Source of the DNA: Actinomyces massiliensis 4401292
GTDB lineage: Bacteria > Actinomycetota > Actinomycetes > Actinomycetales > Actinomycetaceae
Direction: 5' to 3'
NCBI RefSeq assembly: GCF_000269805.1
Contig: NZ_JH711482.1
Span: 664,933-728,932, forward strand
Length of the DNA stretch: 64,000 bases
The notes below the pieces were generated by a model. The model saw only the letters and a list, made by a program, of their open reading frames with translations. It made no database searches and was not told the DNA's origin. Positions 60,835 through 64,000 of this stretch are shown one piece after another. Numbering within the stretch: position 1 is the first letter of the stretch; every line of letters starts with the position of its first letter. Both the position numbers and the translations under genes were made by a program.

Positions 60835-62447
60835 GCGGATGCTCCAGGGCGGGTGAAGGGGGTGAGCTCACCGGCACGCAGGCGCAGGGCTGCGGCCAAA
60901 GAGGGAGCGGGAGCGAGCGCACGGGCGGCTCCCGCGGGCACGATGGTGGCGAGCTCGGCGGTAAGGGTCTGAACCAGGGCGCTGCGCGCCTGGCCCGCAG
61001 CCTCGGCCAGCCCCAGGTTGCGAGCGGCCTCGACGGCGCCATCGACCCCGACGGCGGCAGCCACGAGCAGGTGACCAACACTATCGGCGTTCATGCCCTT
61101 GGGCAGGCCACTGGCAGGCACCAGCTGCTCGCGGACCTGACTGCGCGCCCACTGCGCATGGAGGTCCTTGTCCTGGATGGCTCCGAGGCGCTGCCGCACG
61201 ACCTCCTCCGGCACGCCTGCGCCGGTCCACAGCTCGCGGGCCTGACCGGACAGAGAAACCAGAGCAGCCTTGAGCCTGTCGGCGACAACCTCGACGGCAT
61301 CGGCGGCCAGGTCCTTCAGAGCCTGTGCACGGGCCTTGGTGCGACGCCCGAAGAGACCCGCACGCAGACGGCGACCGGGCTCCAGCGCAGCCATGGAGGC
61401 CAGAGGCCCGCCGGTGGACGCCAAAGCCAACCAACGGGTGGCTGGAGCTCCCTGCCCCCAGGCGCCCGCATCGATCTCCGCCTGCATCCCCGCCACTGGC
61501 GCGGACAGAAGGGCCTGGGTGGCGTTCTCGAGCCGAGTCGCGGCATCATCCTGAGCATCGACGTCGTCCGCCAGGCGGGTGAGGTCGGCGCGCAGGCTCG
61601 TCCATGTGCTGTGCCCGGTGCGGCGCACCAGGCCGGCAGCACGATGACGTCCCGCCAGCAGACTCAACCAGTCGCGCAGCGGCGCGACGGAACCCTCGGG
61701 CAGCAGGCCCTCATGGGGACCCGCGTCAGGGATGACGAAGAAGGGGGACTCGGCCAACCCCAGTCCCTCAAGGCGGGTCACCAGGTCGCGGCGCACTTCC
61801 GGAAGAATCCGGGCGGGGACCCGATTGAGCACAACGCCGATGGGTGTGCGTCGCCCCGCGGCATCCTCAAGAGACGACCAGGGAGTGTGGTCGCCATAGC
61901 GCGCGGCAGTGGTGATGAAGAGCCACAGGTCAGCGGCCTCCAGAAGACGCAGCGCCAGAGCCCGGTTGGCCTCGTGCACGGAGTCGAGATCCGAGGCATC
62001 AACAAGGGCCAGGCCCGCCGGAACGGTCTTAGAGAAGACGCTACGGCACACCTGCGCCAAAGGATGGTCGGCGAACGCATCGGTGTCCTCCGGATTCATA
62101 ACCAGCACGGGCGTGCGCGTCGTGGGTCGCAGGACCCCGGCCTCGGAGACCTCGGCGCCCAGGACGGAGTTGACCAGCGTGGACTTGCCCGCACCGGTGG
62201 AGCCGCCCACGACGACGACGGCGGGCAGATCGGCATCGACAAGTCGCGGCAGCACATGGTCTCGAACCTGTCCGATCAGGCTGGTTCGCATCCTGCGGGC
62301 GTCGGCGACGCCATCGGCGTCCAGCGTGAGCTCAAGCCGTTCCAAGTCCCCCACGGTATCGGTCAGGACATCGATGAGCTGGGCGCGACTGAGCGCCGAG
62401 ACAGGAACATCCTGCCCGGAGGGGAGTAGGGGCGTGGGTGCGACCAT
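60831..62447 (-). CDS. Dynamin-like GTPase, soluble partner
   Basis: 538 residues. G1 is VVVGGSTGAGKST and G2 is LRPTTRTP; G3 is unusual (LVDASDLDS) and the G4 position reads VVLNRVPAR without the canonical Asp, so guanine recognition may be altered. No membrane helix is evident. The ATG at 62447 is chosen because TAAAGT ends exactly 7 nt upstream; the frame is open to 62495. It is translationally coupled to the membrane-anchored GTPase downstream. Confidence 0.83.
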   Translation of the reverse strand: MVAPTPLLPSGQDVPVSALSRAQLIDVLTDTVGDLERLELTLDADGVADARRMRTSLIGQVRDHVLPRLVDADLPAVVVVGGSTGAGKSTLVNSVLGAEVSEAGVLRPTTRTPVLVMNPEDTDAFADHPLAQVCRSVFSKTVPAGLALVDASDLDSVHEANRALALRLLEAADLWLFITTAARYGDHTPWSSLEDAAGRRTPIGVVLNRVPARILPEVRRDLVTRLEGLGLAESPFFVIPDAGPHEGLLPEGSVAPLRDWLSLLAGRHRAAGLVRRTGHSTWTSLRADLTRLADDVDAQDDAATRLENATQALLSAPVAGMQAEIDAGAWGQGAPATRWLALASTGGPLASMAALEPGRRLRAGLFGRRTKARAQALKDLAADAVEVVADRLKAALVSLSGQARELWTGAGVPEEVVRQRLGAIQDKDLHAQWARSQVREQLVPASGLPKGMNADSVGHLLVAAAVGVDGAVEAARNLGLAEAAGQARSALVQTLTAELATIVPAGAARALAPAPSLAAALRLRAGELTPFTRPGASA

Positions 62448-62454
62448 GGTGCCA

Positions 62455-62460
62455 ACTTTA
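62455..62460 (-). promoter_or_regulatory. Putative leaderless -10 element of the GTPase pair
   Basis: TAAAGT, minus strand, 7 nt before the ATG at 62447. Confidence 0.5.
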
Positions 62461-62563
62461 GGGCCGTCAGAGGGCGTCGTGCGACATTGTTGCAAGAACG
62501 GTCCGAGTGCTTGCGTACTCGGGTCGTACTGGCCAGTGCGGGGTCAACGGCAGTGCCGCGGCG

Positions 62564-64000
62564 TCAGCGGCGCCCGCGACGGGCCAGTCCGACGTAGCAC
62601 ATGATCAGGCAGACCAGGCCGATGGCCGACAGGATGCCGTAATCGGTCAGCCACTGACTGGTGGTGTGCGCCCACAGGCTGTCCTCGCGGTGAGGCACGA
62701 TCTGGTTCATATCGATGGTGGAGGCGGCCATCGCGTATCCCCAGCGCGCCGGCATGAACCAGGCCAGCTGCTCGAATACCGCGCGCCCGGCAACTGGAAC
62801 CACGCCACCGGCGAGGACCAACTGCCCCATGATCGAGACCACCAGTACCGGCATGACCTGCTCGGAAGAGGACACGAACGCCGAGATCGCCAGCCCCAGC
62901 AGACCAGAGGCGAAGGCCACCGCCCAGCAGCACACCGCCAGTTCCAGAGCCGGATTGCCCAGCAGTACCGCATCAGAGGGGTGCTCATTCAGTGCCAGGG
63001 CGATTCCCATCATGATCGCGGTCTGCACCGTGACGATCAGCGCCAGCACGATCGCCTTGGACATCAGATAAGCGCCCGCGCGCAGGCCCACCGCCTTCTC
63101 CCGCAAGAACACGTCCCGCTCCCCCACCAGTTCACGAATCGTCGCAGCCATGCCGGCGAACGCCGCACCCGTAATGAGAATCACGAGGAGCTCAAGAGCC
63201 TGGGTGGAGTAGACGACGCAGGGATTATCGGGCGTTGGAGCGGGAAGTTCCGGTACAGAGAAGCCATTCTTCCCGGAGATGACTTTGGTGAGCAGGCCCA
63301 TGATGATGGGCAGGGCGAGCATGAAGGCCAGATATGACGGATCCGCCGCCACGATGCGCAGATGCCGGCGCACGAGGGTCGAGATCTGCCGCATCCTCGA
63401 CTGCTGAGGCGCTTTGGGATACGAGGACGACAATGCCGTGGGGATCCGCCGCCCGTCCCCCCGTCGCGTCGAAGGCTCAACCGCCTCGAGGTGAGCGCGC
63501 AGCATCTGGGTGTGATTTCGGATCAGGGCGTAGACATCCGCGAAGCCCTCGATCTCGCCGGGGTCGGGGAAGCCGCCCCTGGGGGCGGAGACCACCAGCT
63601 GCCCCTGGGAGCGGAGCTCGGCCAGACGCTCCCGGAAATAGGGGATGACCTGGCGGGGCGACCCGAAGTACACCGGCTTGCCGCCTGCCGCCAGGATCAA
63701 GACCTTGTCCGCCCGATCGATGTGGTTCTCATTGTGGGTCACCACCATCACCGTGCGGCCCGTGTCCCCCGGACGCGTCCCGTGAGCCAGAGTCGCCAGC
63801 AGCTCCATCACGTCACGATCCAGCTGGGGATCCAGACCGGAGGTCGGCTCATCGAGGAACAGCAGCGAAGGGCGAGTCAACAGCTCGATCGCAGTCGACA
63901 CCCGCTTGCGCTGGCCGCCGGACAACTTCTTGACCCGCTTGTCCACATGCTCGACCAGGTCGAGGTCTTCCAGCACCTCGTCGATCCGCTGACGCCGCTC
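62564..64000 (-). CDS. ABCG-type half transporter, ATPase and permease in one chain (5' part cut)
   Basis: The visible 478 residues begin inside the ATPase domain. The signature KLSGGQRKRVSTAIELL and Walker B LLFLDEPTSGLDPQ are present, followed by an H-loop in VVTHNENHI. After a linker come six or so helices of an ABC-2 permease (VRRHLRIVAADPSYLAFMLA onwards). The order ATPase-then-permease and the GGQRKR signature fit the ABCG/White family and mycobacterial Rv1747-like exporters, where FHA domains may precede; that part lies beyond base 64000. The substrate is unknown. Confidence 0.9.
   Translation of the reverse strand, partial: ERRQRIDEVLEDLDLVEHVDKRVKKLSGGQRKRVSTAIELLTRPSLLFLDEPTSGLDPQLDRDVMELLATLAHGTRPGDTGRTVMVVTHNENHIDRADKVLILAAGGKPVYFGSPRQVIPYFRERLAELRSQGQLVVSAPRGGFPDPGEIEGFADVYALIRNHTQMLRAHLEAVEPSTRRGDGRRIPTALSSSYPKAPQQSRMRQISTLVRRHLRIVAADPSYLAFMLALPIIMGLLTKVISGKNGFSVPELPAPTPDNPCVVYSTQALELLVILITGAAFAGMAATIRELVGERDVFLREKAVGLRAGAYLMSKAIVLALIVTVQTAIMMGIALALNEHPSDAVLLGNPALELAVCCWAVAFASGLLGLAISAFVSSSEQVMPVLVVSIMGQLVLAGGVVPVAGRAVFEQLAWFMPARWGYAMAASTIDMNQIVPHREDSLWAHTTSQWLTDYGILSAIGLVCLIMCYVGLARRGRR

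Overview
The window is GC-rich, densely coded actinobacterial chromosome, most like Actinomyces or a close relative (Actinomycetaceae). This rests on actinobacterial family markers (DUF2017 after clpS, DUF3039 coupled to a helicase, DUF3054, a TY-Chap-like protein, a DUF3516 helicase), the murI/Rv1339-like/rph/rdgB gene set, a tmRNA tag ending FALAA, and many gene starts with a TANNNT hexamer 6-7 nt upstream and no Shine-Dalgarno, the mark of leaderless mRNAs. There are no insertion sequences, phage genes or CRISPR arrays. FtsK (left edge) and an ABCG-type transporter (right edge) are cut by the window.

Layout. 1-4.4 kb: ftsK, a PfkB kinase and RNase J. 4.7-8 kb: tRNA-Gln and two tRNA-Glu beside gltX, with a lipoprotein between. 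8-16.5 kb: a MalY-type lyase, an FAH-family protein, then four consecutive sodium:alanine/glycine symporter (AGCS) paralogues, one behind a 26-codon leader ORF. 16.8-21.6 kb: a DUF4241-like protein, a Ski2-like helicase and a coupled zinc-ribbon protein. 21.6-27.1 kb: divergent mmuM/mmuP (S-methylmethionine use), YccF, a SatD-family remnant with intact twin palindromes, an ATP-grasp enzyme and prolyl iminopeptidase. 27.2-31.9 kb: two tRNA-Lys, a peroxiredoxin, tRNA-Leu, a PASTA/excalibur lipoprotein, rph-rdgB and DUF3054. 31.9-38.4 kb: murI with a cAMP-phosphodiesterase-like hydrolase, clpS-DUF2017, pncB, and DUF3039-helicase. 38.5-42.5 kb: nagB, an ABC exporter pair and hup.

42.7-52.0 kb is a complete sialic acid module: nanE, nanK, nanA, a four-gene peptide-type ABC importer (binding protein, permease, permease-ATPase fusion, ATPase) and a divergent GntR/FadR regulator. 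The importer brings in N-acetylneuraminate; NanA splits it to ManNAc and pyruvate, NanK phosphorylates ManNAc, NanE epimerises it to GlcNAc-6-P, and nagB nearby can take the later deaminated product into glycolysis. 52.1-57.8 kb: a 22-bp-periodic array of palindromes, tmRNA (ssrA), an aldo/keto reductase, smpB, an M23 peptidase and ftsX-ftsE, the common actinobacterial ftsEX-smpB-ssrA grouping. 57.9-64 kb: a TY-Chap-like protein, a tail-less SSB, two coupled dynamin-like GTPases and the partial ABC transporter.

Most enzyme identities rest on clear family motifs. Leaderless starts, operators, the SatD remnant and the leader ORF are inferences from sequence pattern.
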